Below are positions 49,501 to 56,508 of a stretch of 64,000 bases of DNA, in pieces. The stretch covers positions 1 to 64,000 of the forward strand of contig CACVQR010000011.1 of the NCBI GenBank assembly GCA_902756345.1. The letters are read 5' to 3'. Position 1 is the stretch's first letter. Each line of letters begins with the position of its first letter. Source of the stretch: Fibrobacter succinogenes (lineage in GTDB: Bacteria > Fibrobacterota > Fibrobacteria > Fibrobacterales > Fibrobacteraceae). A program made the position numbers and the translations under genes. The notes beneath the pieces are model-generated. The model worked only from the letters and a program-made list of their open reading frames with translations, was not told the origin of the DNA and did not search any database.

Positions 49501-52500
49501 TGTATGGTAATGCTTCTGTACTCTTCCCGAAGAATTCGTTTGAATCAAGTACAGATGTGACGGTACGTATAGCGAATGTCTCGGATTTGCCACGTGTATT
49601 TGAAGGCCTTGATCCGGTCGGTACTATTGTAGAAGTGCTTCCTTCTCATGAATTCGACCAGAGCGATGATTCGAAATGGCCGCGCGTGACCATCGAAGTG
49701 ACAAAGGAAAGCCTTGGAAATCAAGATCCGCTCGACGTGAAGATTTATAAGCCTGATTTCAAGTCTAAGACGATTGTTCCGTTGGAAGAACAGGAACTTG
49801 GATTCTATGATGCTACAGGCTATCCACTCCTTAAATGCAATAAAAATAGTCCTGTTGCATGCTATGTTCCAGAAGGTTGGGCTATGATTAAGGTTTCTGG
49901 CAAAACGCCTACCTTCTCTAAGTTCATGCTGATGGATAAGGGTAAGGCAGCTCTTGTCAAGGAAATCAAGGAAGAAGAAAAGGTTGTTCCTGAATTTGCT
50001 TGCACGCTTGATAAAATGAATGCAGATACCGTTATTTGGGCTGGCCTCGTAAATGGTTACCTGAAGTACCCGTATCCGTGTGTTGGTGAAAGTAATTACA
50101 TGATTCAGTTGCTCCAGAATAATGCAACGATTGCAGAATTCCAGGAAGTTACGGATTCTGTACTTAAACTCAATGTACGCAAGAATGATTTCTTGGCCAA
50201 GGTGACTTCAAAGGATACTCTTGAATCGAGACTTGCGCTTTATGGTGGCGTAAACAAGAATGTACAGATTGCTGGTCCGTATGTCGTGGCTGATTCGGCG
50301 TTGCCTATATTCGAGGATGCCTCGGTTAAGGTTGAAGACTATGAATTGCAGAAGCGAATCGTTGTCGATGCCGAGTTTGACGATGTCGAAAGCGGAATTG
50401 CCTCGGTTGAATTGCAACTTTATTGGGGCGGAAAGCTTATCGATAGCAGAATCAAGGCCGGTGGTTCTATTATTGAAGAAGACTTCTTGCTTACGAAGAA
50501 AATGGTAACTCAGTGTGTTGGTTGCAAGGCAGAAGTATTTATGACAGCTTATGACTTTGGTCATAACTATATAAAGACTAAGCTTGTTAGCGAAGAAATT
50601 TACCCCTTCCCGAAGTCTCTGGTACTCTGGTACCCGATGGTAGATGGCGCGGGTAGTGTGGCAAAGGAAATGACTGGCACTGATTTGCATTTGAATTTGA
50701 CGTCAATGTATCGTCCGTGGCTGTATGGTGCCGCATTGCACTTTGCTAAAGTTACGGATTATGCAAAACCGACAAAGACATGGGATGGCGTTGGCACTGT
50801 TCCGCTTAGCCTTGAATTTAAGCTTATGTCGAATGTCTCGCGTGGCGGAACGGAATTCGCTATCCTCAGTTGGGATGCCAATAAAAAGTGGCTGGTGGGT
50901 TTAAGTGATGCTCATGACCTGTTCTTTGAATATGCCGGTCAGAAGCTTGTGTTTAAGCAAGCTGCTGTGAGACGTGGCGTTCTGATGCACTATGTGTTCA
51001 CTATAGAAGGCAAAAAGATTCGCCTGTATAAGAATGGGGACTTTGTTGAAGAAAAGGCTTTGGCTTCCGAATTCGTATGGAATACGAAGGGTAAACCGGT
51101 TGCTGGTGCAAATATGAATTACAAATCTATTGGTGCCAATTTGTCGGGAGTTCGCTTCTTCCAGGCTGAATTGACTGATGAAGAAGTTAAGGATCTTTAC
51201 CGTGGTGAAGTTGATATGGTTGAAGCAGACCTTCAGGTGGTTCGCGTGGTTGACCTGCAAGACAGAGAAAACCTTTCTGTAGACCAGGCTTGCGATTTGG
51301 CTGGAATGGCTTACTTACGTCAAGGAAATTCTGAAAATCTGGGTTCTGTGACATGGAAGGTTACGACTACTACAGGTCGCTATAATCTGTATTTGCTCGC
51401 ACGTGGTTATGAAACTATGACCTCTGCAGTAGAAGTTGCGGTTGACGGAGCTGTAATGGGTACATTTGACATGAATAATTCCGGAGTTTGGACAGCGCAG
51501 ACGGTTAACGGTCTCGTTCTGAGCCTTGCTTCGGGTGACCATGAAATTACCGTTACGCCTCTTGGTGTTACTGGCCTTGCTGCTCTTGCGATAGCCAATG
51601 CAGAAAGTGATTTGCCTGCATCAATGATTACTTGGGGTGAAGATAAGTGGACTGTGCCTGATCCCAAGATTCAGGTAGAAATGGCTTATCCTTCTTACTC
51701 GGATAAGACCTGGATGAAGGCTAATTTCCGCTTGAAGAATATTTCTGATGAATCTCTCGAAAATGTCAAGATTCGTTATTACTATAGCGGAGAAGATTAC
51801 TATGTGGCCGCTCAGTCGTTCTATCCGATAGAAGGAATGTCAATTTATGCAGATGCTGCCGATGTATTCTACGCAGAATTGCGCTTGCCTGAAAGCATTC
51901 CTGTTGGTGGAAGCCCCTATTATGGTAATGGTCCGCAAATAGGTGCTTATAGAACGAATAACAATGCTCCGTGGAATTACGATGATGACCCGAGTTTCGA
52001 TCCGGATGCTGTTGATGGTCTGTTCCATGTAACGGATAAGGTGGCTGTATTGGATGGCGAAGGTAATTTGATTTCCAAATTTAGCTGCTACGATGGAACC
52101 GGTCCTGCAAAGCCGAAGACTCCGAAGGTTCGTGCTTTGGCAAGAGATGAAGGCGGTGCATCTAATGTGAATACCATTGCGATGCTGGTGGAAAACGTCG
52201 GCGAAATTCCGCTGAATGGTTTTGAAGTCCGCTATTACGTTCGTGAATCTGCCTTGCCTGAGTTGAATATATATGACAACCAGTTTGCCACGGCTTCGAA
52301 TATCACTTACGTAGATGGCGACCTCTACTACATATCGTTCAAGTACGACAACGTTATTCTCAATCCTGGTGAAAAATCTGATTATGGAAATGGCGTGAAG
52401 TTTGCGCTGCGCCGTACAGATGGTAGTGATTGGGATGCTACTAACGACGCCTCACATTATGGACTTTCGTATAGCTTTGCTCAGGCAGATTCAATCGTGA

Positions 52501-52817
52501 TTTTGGATCAGAATAGGAATCTGCTGTGGGGTGCTACACCTCGTCCGACAAACGCTTTGCCTGAAATTCCAGGTGTTGGCAGCTATGGCGATTATGTTGT
52601 CATTGATCCGGATGGAATTACGGTAGATATTCCTGACGATGGTAAGTATACACTCGAAATGGTTGATATATCAGGTACTTCTCTAACAGTGATATTTAGC
52701 GGTAATTGGAGTGCTGGAGAGCATTACATATCGACTAAAAATATTACATTGATATCTGGTCAGTATATCGTACTCCGCAAGGGAACAACGATACTATCAA
52801 GAGTGTATATAAATTAA
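40587..52817 (+). CDS. Giant secreted multidomain surface protein (4,076 aa) with pseudo-lipase N terminus
   Basis: Start at MRLKHVFLFLSMVSIAFSAP, GGAGAG 4 bases upstream; cleavage near FSA-PM. Residues about 20-330 resemble a lipase-type alpha/beta hydrolase (LFILLDGMNPSNKG; FINTPHEGTGFADQ). The nucleophile elbow reads ANGMGGMVAREY, with Gly233 where Ser is expected, so it is probably not a hydrolase. About 900-2080 holds beta-rich Ig-like repeats (VKVDTKKPDL, IVIDNDAPAI, VRIDRTLPVV) and a FlgD-like unit near 1974-2077. About 2211-2250 has an EF-hand/dockerin-like loop (DKDNDGVFTIDD). Late modules: LamG-like (about 3340-3540), CBM6-like (about 3545-3670), two CBM3-like (about 3690-3830, 3850-3980). 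The last 75 residues (GKYTLEMVDISGTSL... SGQYIVLRKGTTILSRVYI) fit a type IX secretion tail. Probably surface-displayed, binding glycans or substrate. Confidence 0.85.
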   Translation: MRLKHVFLFLSMVSIAFSAPMEPARSTLFILLDGMNPSNKGLLQDYCEHYENSEVWGKTGAAKYFQENVVNTKANVYSRSYKNPADAPSAMVSELAGHGNTVQKVNCKENVMVYDAGKKEFSSGSSKDMQISSIVDEALEHWFANKLAEVNLPLPTNAADKIGLLKKRDTWSGSANSYTPKNTYKAEFADIDPFLYAWLNNYKAKNGNYPTLETLKKERPDFLPSRYVFVANGMGGMVAREYIQGSGYQGDVEKILFINTPHEGTGFADQALLSKDMDYYHAHNSLGSALAFLIPVVTLVYVGSDYFVEDSIMSFTKTILQALGSIAKGSISGNFNDHYFEDYNVTDGALWYSAQDADKRDLLYNSIREDAKDSKVDTLIGRTQLLNSMGMRNTYSDPLYRIIYSYGMPSVGNGRRTRADFLFQKKYHVDEEHLNEQLIDVYKSSVKTFLLDTLGLKEDIVDAYSFQLSEFLRHKKIDIRNLNLNARFDVGVTDWILEHASDLINNEKMAKQILEGATDFAVGKAVDFVADNVVGALLEWIDLGGMIDDLPTFWVNLITVLEEIIPQNFQEKFVSAFISSYSPKYKGMEASADNCDIGGISFNPLKFADNFSNLASLASSEDRLKNCLAAGHKDMARGLINYSINFFEQGTYDVPSYSAYGGGVSLFKDKDVLRNAYPLHTMSTSDSDYRSYRNILAVDGAFESNRKLIDQGLKVVCLALSWTGTEIPCKIAKYATNIGFATSQMALTSVAFGEYGVLEQSTNMTFNASLEAKHSKEVSLHSGAKRLISYSDMDEMLYEKPYMSLQMVSTKEGDVVKAYPLLLIEESSDGYGDIPEIVDYNQLNSVYTQRYIAKNGSSEGFDLSNFYAPTGPAENLKNKNLVTNEDYYAMSLKDVSYKNWTNGSITREISRKEMPAMIVKDEIKEYRFQIDDLRPDLIWQIGLDFNLDVQFYFERNTNGTWDSYIERNGNDRIYIDRAIAVPPINEMGQFVFRPMYLADEANKLITDVNKKFAHNKIQAEGPNLVTVFVKNVMDMSASQQFSFYYQATLPYLREGWPTYLQTVSSLDDIYITAANQGDPYAFTKAEVCLVKSDNGSYTQVPNSCVDANVNYVKNENNDAAWDQLWRMEAHLGDGFIEKNNIEDGNYILQWKLTTKDASNNTSTYNMNVSVKVDTKKPDLALTLTSTNLSNTARDASWAKILNNDGSSLRKTRVFAIPEGTNDTIWVKSYDGTGVSEMNFGWGLSVGKLPQGKSKVYVQSVDYAEPNIAMGIILQDLYSDDKDTVNAAWQNILESDGVSFKNGINGTTLIQEIVIDNDAPAIDMGSVTTATVANSSKQCANCPAYTKNTGSDFVVNSAELLKLSFKLNNVQNNVAHDSVRIQVILTDTDQSLARSFIAMHDFKANATYEFVESGDSKIPDGKYSLSVVLVDETGNSSGNIALQKTVRIDRTLPVVNNVVPNEPVYASAADVDKATFTVSSSKLDVNKSSYACYQKLVSQAGESAWNYIGEVSADQMNDSKKVSVEYSMKNAGMTITDGRYSTMVGCYDKSGNFSSNSGPFSIGYRYPVLTYPTSAVAAAIADDYIQIAGIAPNPIVPGGNIQTAEYKVEWRKVGDTDWSEKGVQSTGKLVSTLVNNLAIWDRTNLAAGDYEIRLSVRGCKDDSDAKCDWVSTVETVTLDVLDPIAIANKPKITFALPVDQVPGGEEKIISSQMLGVDDGSEWSMEMKILVADPFDPTSTVVAKKEYLDSMIISPFGGKPSGTLPQGLSIWQDKDEWTIKYVGKVEAAKNYSAPTLVLKYTHSSMEFVNSTKADEESFLYDDTTQFAPELDFRSVISPAYNYTSAWDLSNATAFELRFKTNEPFILDVSSVKDAYANMYCGAMGDLCSKYFELLNENFATLFVNTNSFRMNLPWNGLTSNEMYPGSDKAKVIAIATEKTPGNRVIVDSAEWKLSLGMPEIVSDYDNLESQLVISSEKDSENTVVRLGEVGYEFGIAGRSALVTAVVKNPNGEIVKTLMNNDTCVAGSKRNAYSISWDGVSDRQFASINPGQYTFEINAVDNDGNKAQPKIYPFKVVYAGHLIAAPESENDSDNGAVLVMDEAKPDDNGELRFVGKPDYLLTANAEAQVLSEEKRELGYYWDWKGTQNPAFYRANRFSLGIRRQRKSFPVTIVTMLSTWGYRMQMVVKPNPFDWEVGYYVRDRRYAFNIVVNDVVFDKDNDGVFTIDDLELNARDNVIVGHDRNGNRHYDVMVYTKVFAKNEAIKNYNGASNKFDIMSDQDGNWKKMEGKFRSSDDRLTNFINNYPNQGGVLLWEEKHVFVSDGPEYNSDLSLGSKTVTDGCKPSEANGYECNDGCKLNEKKEYKCDVPPTEGFNPHKNMLQMAIVHEDNHNGFYNDHYSCGCSNSGSATNVFAKIKYKVNDSYWEPEFGYSNLANKYVRFDHTNKTLYKDGNYFPICKTAVNFYDGMNWTHKDYYGMVTPFEVQRFSYNGTECPKNNPLQFPDEEQTGPVTPSKYQFAFMGVDNENKYNEEKYGKKVDFVATAIGSVAGIQVADVITTANDTTHVGTTIGYNGWLDPSIDFYVTARAKITEVVKQFDEVKVAYPYNKDSFAPILPSGEQLCDIDDAGKIRLIDDQDNHCFRYYHAASRIHYGVGDWNDAQWIQHFGSPADLDYIKNPMYENVLSPTSVSKLLGDLEESWVNNVAPRVYKKDTLAANEYDGKVWSINFAKIAEGNEALTSTIGSIQPNIKPELVLSQESVENGWKVDTDKNGNVKAVYNAGDIVNANIEYVRADDDVKVDYNLMQPLATEQISRERIAKQSKAEIVAGNDWVKNFKLSDPKVFNRKDGSEHEYFTAAVSKNGDELDVSRNGLVPQERLDEMVTLRGLVPRNGAHWTLSYLSGTRMVPVASGTQREKRFDPYPLLSKLDVNTLQGNTSFFLTYGLDDAGGDVYFKQLDVHIGELLKPTESKTIQSMYGNASVLFPKNSFESSTDVTVRIANVSDLPRVFEGLDPVGTIVEVLPSHEFDQSDDSKWPRVTIEVTKESLGNQDPLDVKIYKPDFKSKTIVPLEEQELGFYDATGYPLLKCNKNSPVACYVPEGWAMIKVSGKTPTFSKFMLMDKGKAALVKEIKEEEKVVPEFACTLDKMNADTVIWAGLVNGYLKYPYPCVGESNYMIQLLQNNATIAEFQEVTDSVLKLNVRKNDFLAKVTSKDTLESRLALYGGVNKNVQIAGPYVVADSALPIFEDASVKVEDYELQKRIVVDAEFDDVESGIASVELQLYWGGKLIDSRIKAGGSIIEEDFLLTKKMVTQCVGCKAEVFMTAYDFGHNYIKTKLVSEEIYPFPKSLVLWYPMVDGAGSVAKEMTGTDLHLNLTSMYRPWLYGAALHFAKVTDYAKPTKTWDGVGTVPLSLEFKLMSNVSRGGTEFAILSWDANKKWLVGLSDAHDLFFEYAGQKLVFKQAAVRRGVLMHYVFTIEGKKIRLYKNGDFVEEKALASEFVWNTKGKPVAGANMNYKSIGANLSGVRFFQAELTDEEVKDLYRGEVDMVEADLQVVRVVDLQDRENLSVDQACDLAGMAYLRQGNSENLGSVTWKVTTTTGRYNLYLLARGYETMTSAVEVAVDGAVMGTFDMNNSGVWTAQTVNGLVLSLASGDHEITVTPLGVTGLAALAIANAESDLPASMITWGEDKWTVPDPKIQVEMAYPSYSDKTWMKANFRLKNISDESLENVKIRYYYSGEDYYVAAQSFYPIEGMSIYADAADVFYAELRLPESIPVGGSPYYGNGPQIGAYRTNNNAPWNYDDDPSFDPDAVDGLFHVTDKVAVLDGEGNLISKFSCYDGTGPAKPKTPKVRALARDEGGASNVNTIAMLVENVGEIPLNGFEVRYYVRESALPELNIYDNQFATASNITYVDGDLYYISFKYDNVILNPGEKSDYGNGVKFALRRTDGSDWDATNDASHYGLSYSFAQADSIVILDQNRNLLWGATPRPTNALPEIPGVGSYGDYVVIDPDGITVDIPDDGKYTLEMVDISGTSLTVIFSGNWSAGEHYISTKNITLISGQYIVLRKGTTILSRVYIN

Positions 52818-52825
52818 GGTAACTT

Positions 52826-53305
52826 ATGAACTATCCAAAGAAAATATTAGTAGGATTACTTCTGTCTCTATTGGCGAGTTGTGCCATGTTTGATGAAAAT
52901 GGATTGTCTCTTGCGTCCGAGAAAGCCTCGTTAGAAGATCTTCAAGGATGTTTCTATGCTTTGGGTAGTTCATTTGAAACCGTATATGAAGCTGGATATA
53001 AATCGCTGTATTATAAATGGTGTAAAAGCGTTTGCATTGTAGGTGATACGGTGAATTTTTCAAGTTATAAGATTTATACGGATAAGGATTATTCAAAAAT
53101 TGATCCTGATAGGCAACCTGTGAGTAGTACAGAAAGCAAATCGCTTACCTTGTTGGAACCCGCTGCTCACGGAGCCTTCTATTACAATGTGAAAATTGGA
53201 AAGGAAGACTATTACTTTGAAAATGTTAACGGAGTACGTTCTCTAGAAACAAGAAATGATTCAAAATATGTTGCCTCGGAGGATGCTGTATGCGATTCGT
53301 TTTAA
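52826..53305 (+). CDS. Small lipoprotein, cassette B
   Basis: Predicted 159 aa. Lipobox LLAS-C at about residue 19. The block KASLEDLQGCFYALGSSFET and the CKSVCIVGDTVNF stretch match the lipoprotein of cassette A, and the end has a lone Cys (DAVCDSF). It starts 8 bases after the giant gene's stop, so it is likely in the same operon. The last 16 bases overlap the next gene's start, as in cassette A. Confidence 0.75.
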   Translation: MNYPKKILVGLLLSLLASCAMFDENGLSLASEKASLEDLQGCFYALGSSFETVYEAGYKSLYYKWCKSVCIVGDTVNFSSYKIYTDKDYSKIDPDRQPVSSTESKSLTLLEPAAHGAFYYNVKIGKEDYYFENVNGVRSLETRNDSKYVASEDAVCDSF

Positions 53306-53859
53306 TCGTGGTTGCTTTATGTGTGATTAATGCAAACGCATTCTTTGTTGGCGGACGTATTGGGGAAAGCCGTTTACAGTCAGAGAACGTGATTTATAAG
53401 CCCGCCGGAATTGTAGCTCTGTCACTTGAGTCGGGATTTTTTGATGAAATTGATAATTCGGTAGACTATTCAATGTCCTTTGAATTAAAGCGATTCGGTT
53501 ATGCCTATAACGATGGGGATAACAGTGTTGCCTTTTGGTCCGTAGGCTTAAAACCTATGATATGGACTTTTTCTTTTTGGCAGATGTATGTACAGGGCTA
53601 TTTGTCCTTGGCGTTCATTGCGGTTCACGATGAATTTGAATCAGCAATGGAAGAACATTATTTTGATGGTTTTGACTCGCATCGATTTTTTTGGGGAAGC
53701 GGCTTGGCCATTGGATATCGCATTCAAGAAAAATTGAGTGTTGCTTTGTCTTATGATATCAATACTCTTTTTATTCTTGAGAGTAGATCGAAATATCGCT
53801 ATGAGACCAACTACTCTATAGCAGGTATCGGTCTTTCTGTTATGTATAACCTTTTTTAA
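53290..53859 (+). CDS. Small outer-membrane barrel protein, cassette B
   Basis: Predicted 189 aa with a signal peptide (MRFVLIVVALCVINANA-FF). It aligns end to end with the 193-aa protein of cassette A, including the opening FF.(Y/G)G..G(D/E)SRLQ and the ending IAGIGLSVMYNLF. Barrel-like strand pattern with a final Phe. The two cassettes flank the giant gene, suggesting that the pair helps to place or hold it at the outer membrane; that role is inference. Confidence 0.8.
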   Translation: MRFVLIVVALCVINANAFFVGGRIGESRLQSENVIYKPAGIVALSLESGFFDEIDNSVDYSMSFELKRFGYAYNDGDNSVAFWSVGLKPMIWTFSFWQMYVQGYLSLAFIAVHDEFESAMEEHYFDGFDSHRFFWGSGLAIGYRIQEKLSVALSYDINTLFILESRSKYRYETNYSIAGIGLSVMYNLF

Positions 53860-53876
53860 CTAATAGGAATAATTAA

Positions 53877-54518
53877 ATGAAAAAAGTACTCATTTCTCTG
53901 TTGCTTATCTGCACGGCATCTTTTGCTCTGTCTTTAGATGATGTAAGGAAGGGCTTGAAGACATCGTCCATTAGCGAAGATTCTTTGGAGATGAAGTTCA
54001 AAACGACAATTACTTCTCCGATGATTGGTTCGCAGACAATGGATACTTATAGTGTTCGTAAGGGACCCAACAAGGTTTATTTCGAAATGACGAATAAGCT
54101 CTTGAGCCAGCGCATGATTCTTTCGGGCAATAAAATCAAGATCATTGACTTGAAGAATAAGTCTGAAAAGATTGTCAATAACAGTGCACAGATGCAAAAA
54201 ATGATGCAGTCCCCGAGCTCTAACCCGATGGAAAAGGGAAATTGGAAAGAACCTGTATTGGTATCGGGTGATGTATACCGAATCGAAGGTGATTCTGCTA
54301 CCGTATATTACGATGCATCTAAAAAGCACCTTGTGAAAATGGAACAGGTTACCGATAAGGCAAATACCCTTACGACATTTGAATATAATCCGTCTACCAA
54401 AATGATGTCTGCCATGAAGATTTCTGTTATGATTGGCAATCAGGAAACCAAGATAGAGATGGTATTCTCGAAGTATCAGAATTCCAAGAATTTCTCGGAT
54501 AAGGTATTTGATTTTTAA
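53877..54518 (+). CDS. LolA-like outer-membrane lipoprotein sorting protein
   Basis: Predicted 213 aa with a signal peptide (MKKVLISLLLICTASFA-LS). The mature part follows the LolA/LolB-like half-barrel: DSLEMKFKTTITSPMIGSQT, VRKGPNKVYFEMTNKLLSQR, MILSGNKIKIIDLKNKSEKI, GDVYRIEGDSATVYYDASKK, HLVKMEQ. This fold carries acyl chains or lipoproteins across the periplasm. It lies 17 bases after the cassette B barrel gene, so it is probably part of the same transcript. It may be dedicated to the local lipoproteins, which is inference. Confidence 0.75.
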   Translation: MKKVLISLLLICTASFALSLDDVRKGLKTSSISEDSLEMKFKTTITSPMIGSQTMDTYSVRKGPNKVYFEMTNKLLSQRMILSGNKIKIIDLKNKSEKIVNNSAQMQKMMQSPSSNPMEKGNWKEPVLVSGDVYRIEGDSATVYYDASKKHLVKMEQVTDKANTLTTFEYNPSTKMMSAMKISVMIGNQETKIEMVFSKYQNSKNFSDKVFDF

Positions 54519-54584
54519 GTTAAAGTAGACTGAAGAAGCCCTTTTCGTGGATGGTTCTTCCCGAAATTTTGTATCTTGTAGGGC

Positions 54585-55529
54585 ATGAATAAGAAGATCC
54601 TCGCTGTTAGTCTTGTTGCATGTTCCCTTGCTTTTGCCGGGGAGCATTGGAATGTGGATGCCGGCGGGGTATCGATGAAGTACCTCTCGATGCATGCTTC
54701 GGCTAGGACTGCCGGCCTTTCGGGGGTGGGCGTCGCCGATGCAGCGAATGCTTCTGAAATTTCGCGTAACCCGCTGGCTATGTCCGCGGTTCAAGAGGCC
54801 GAGGCAGGTATCAACCATATTATTTTCCCGGAAATGACGGCCGATGACTTTACGACGGCGTATTTGGCGCTCCCGTTCGAGTTCTGGAAATTCCCGCTCA
54901 CGGCGTCGGCTGGATTTGAATTCCTGGGTTACGACGGCATCGAGGGCCGCGACGAAGAGGGTTTCAAGACGTCGGAATACGGTGCCTACGCCTGGTCGCT
55001 CTCGGCGGGCCTCGGTAACCGCAGCAAGGTTTTTAACTGGGCAACGTCGGCGCGTTTGAGTGTGCAGACGATTGATGACGAATCGGCGATTGCGTTCCTT
55101 GGCGATGTGGGTGGCGCCTACCATGTGAATGAATACTTTGCCTTTGGCGCGACCCTTACGAACTTTGGTTACATGAGCGACTACGACGGCGAAGATGAAA
55201 CTGCCCCGATGGCATTGCAGGCAGGCATTACGGGCATTTTGCCGATTGCAAAGTTCTTTGACTTGCAGAGCAATTGGAACTTGCATGTGTCTGCCGACGC
55301 TTACCGCCGCGCCGATATGCAGGACCCCGAATGGCGATTCGGTGGCGAACTGAATTACGCTGACTTGCTTGCGTTCCGCATGGGTTATGCGGTGCGCCCC
55401 GATACCGAAGACGGAATCAGTGCGGGCCTTGGCGTTGCCGTCGGTATGGCGCATTTCGATTACGCCTACAGCCCCAAAAAAGCGTTTGACGGCGGCTACC
55501 ACTACCTGACGCTTGGCATTCGATTCTAA
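54585..55529 (+). CDS. PorV/PorQ-family outer-membrane protein (type IX secretion)
   Basis: Predicted 314 aa with a signal peptide (MNKKILAVSLVACSLAFA-GE). The family signature follows: SARTAGLSGVGVADAANASE, ISRNPLAMS (the 'GAR..GMGGA..A..DDa.a...NPA' motif). The rest is a barrel of about 14 strands ending YHYLTLGIRF. In T9SS organisms PorV shuttles cargo from the translocon to the attachment complex. Its nearness to a giant protein with a T9SS-like tail fits. A TATCTTGT element ends 5 bases before the ATG. The stop is one base from the converging gene's stop. Confidence 0.82.
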   Translation: MNKKILAVSLVACSLAFAGEHWNVDAGGVSMKYLSMHASARTAGLSGVGVADAANASEISRNPLAMSAVQEAEAGINHIIFPEMTADDFTTAYLALPFEFWKFPLTASAGFEFLGYDGIEGRDEEGFKTSEYGAYAWSLSAGLGNRSKVFNWATSARLSVQTIDDESAIAFLGDVGGAYHVNEYFAFGATLTNFGYMSDYDGEDETAPMALQAGITGILPIAKFFDLQSNWNLHVSADAYRRADMQDPEWRFGGELNYADLLAFRMGYAVRPDTEDGISAGLGVAVGMAHFDYAYSPKKAFDGGYHYLTLGIRF

Positions 55530-55530
55530 C

Positions 55531-56421
55531 TTAACTGGAATGTTTTCTGATTTGATAATTGAGGCAGCCGCGGCTGATGCCTAGTTTTTGCGCGGTGACA
55601 CTTTTGTTGCCGCTATTTTTGGAGAGCTCCGAACAAATTAAATTCCATTCGGGCGTTTCGGCAATGCGCCTAGATTTTGCCTGGTATAGAGTGCAGGAGT
55701 CCGCGACTGTGGCGGGCTCGCTGAATTCGTCGGTGAGCACGTTGCCCAAGGTAATGTCGTAGGGCTTTAAAAGCGAATAGCGTTGCAATACGTTCTTGAG
55801 CTGGCGCACGTTTCCGGGCCATTTGCGCTTTGAAAGCAATGCAATCTCGCTTGCATTAAGCGGATTGTGATCGGCGATTTCTTTCCAGATTTCTTGGGCG
55901 ATAGCCGCAAAGTCTTCGCGTTCGCGGAGCGGCGGGATTTTCACGGGGAACACGTTCAGTCTAAAATAAAGGTCTTCACGGAATCGCCCTGCATGTACCT
56001 CGGCGCGCAAGTTGCGGTTGGTGGCGCAAACCAGGCGAAAGTCTACAGGCTGGGGGTCGCAGCTGCCGAGTGGCATTACGGAGCGCTCCTGCAAAATACG
56101 CAGCAGTTTGCACTGAATTTCGAGCGGCATCTCGCCGATTTCATCCAAAAAAAGCGTGCCGTGGTCCGCCGAGCGCACCACTCCCAGGCGCTCTTCGCTG
56201 GCGCCGGTGAAAGCCCCCTTGCGGTGGCCTTCCAGAATGCTTTCGGTGAGTCCCTTGGCAATCGCCCCGCAATTGAGGGCGATAAAGGGCCCGCCCGCCC
56301 GCTTGCTGTGAGCGTGGACAAAGCGGGCGGCGACTTCTTTGCCGCTGCCCGATTCCCCAAGCAGTAGCACCGAGATGTCGGAGCTTGCCGCAATGCGTAA
56401 CATGGATTCGTGTCTGTTCAT
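55531..56421 (-). CDS. Sigma-54-dependent activator without sensor domain
   Basis: Predicted 296 aa. It is an AAA+ domain with LLLGESGSGKEVAARFVH (Walker A), RKGAFTGASEERLG (the GAFTGA loop that contacts sigma-54), GTLFLDEIGEMP (Walker B), and RLNVFPVKIPPLRERE (Arg fingers). A Fis-type helix-turn-helix ends the protein (NKSVTAQKLGISRGCLNYQI). It starts directly at the AAA+ core (MNRHESMLRIAASSDISVLL), with no receiver, GAF or PAS domain, so control must come from another protein or from its own level. It would switch on RpoN promoters. Confidence 0.9.
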   Translation of the reverse strand: MNRHESMLRIAASSDISVLLLGESGSGKEVAARFVHAHSKRAGGPFIALNCGAIAKGLTESILEGHRKGAFTGASEERLGVVRSADHGTLFLDEIGEMPLEIQCKLLRILQERSVMPLGSCDPQPVDFRLVCATNRNLRAEVHAGRFREDLYFRLNVFPVKIPPLREREDFAAIAQEIWKEIADHNPLNASEIALLSKRKWPGNVRQLKNVLQRYSLLKPYDITLGNVLTDEFSEPATVADSCTLYQAKSRRIAETPEWNLICSELSKNSGNKSVTAQKLGISRGCLNYQIRKHSS

Positions 56422-56469
56422 AAAGCCTCTATACTATACACGCTTTTTTAGAGGCTCTGAATACCAAAA

Positions 56470-56492
56470 GCGCGAATTATTTACATTCGCGC
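56470..56492 (-). terminator. Terminator after envelope lipoprotein gene
   Basis: GCGCGAAT and ATTCGCGC pair perfectly (8 bp, 7-base loop), followed by TTTT on the minus strand and CTAATTTTTT on the plus strand. It lies 17 bases past the stop of the gene at 56509. Confidence 0.7.
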
Positions 56493-56508
56493 CTAATTTT
56501 TTACAAAA

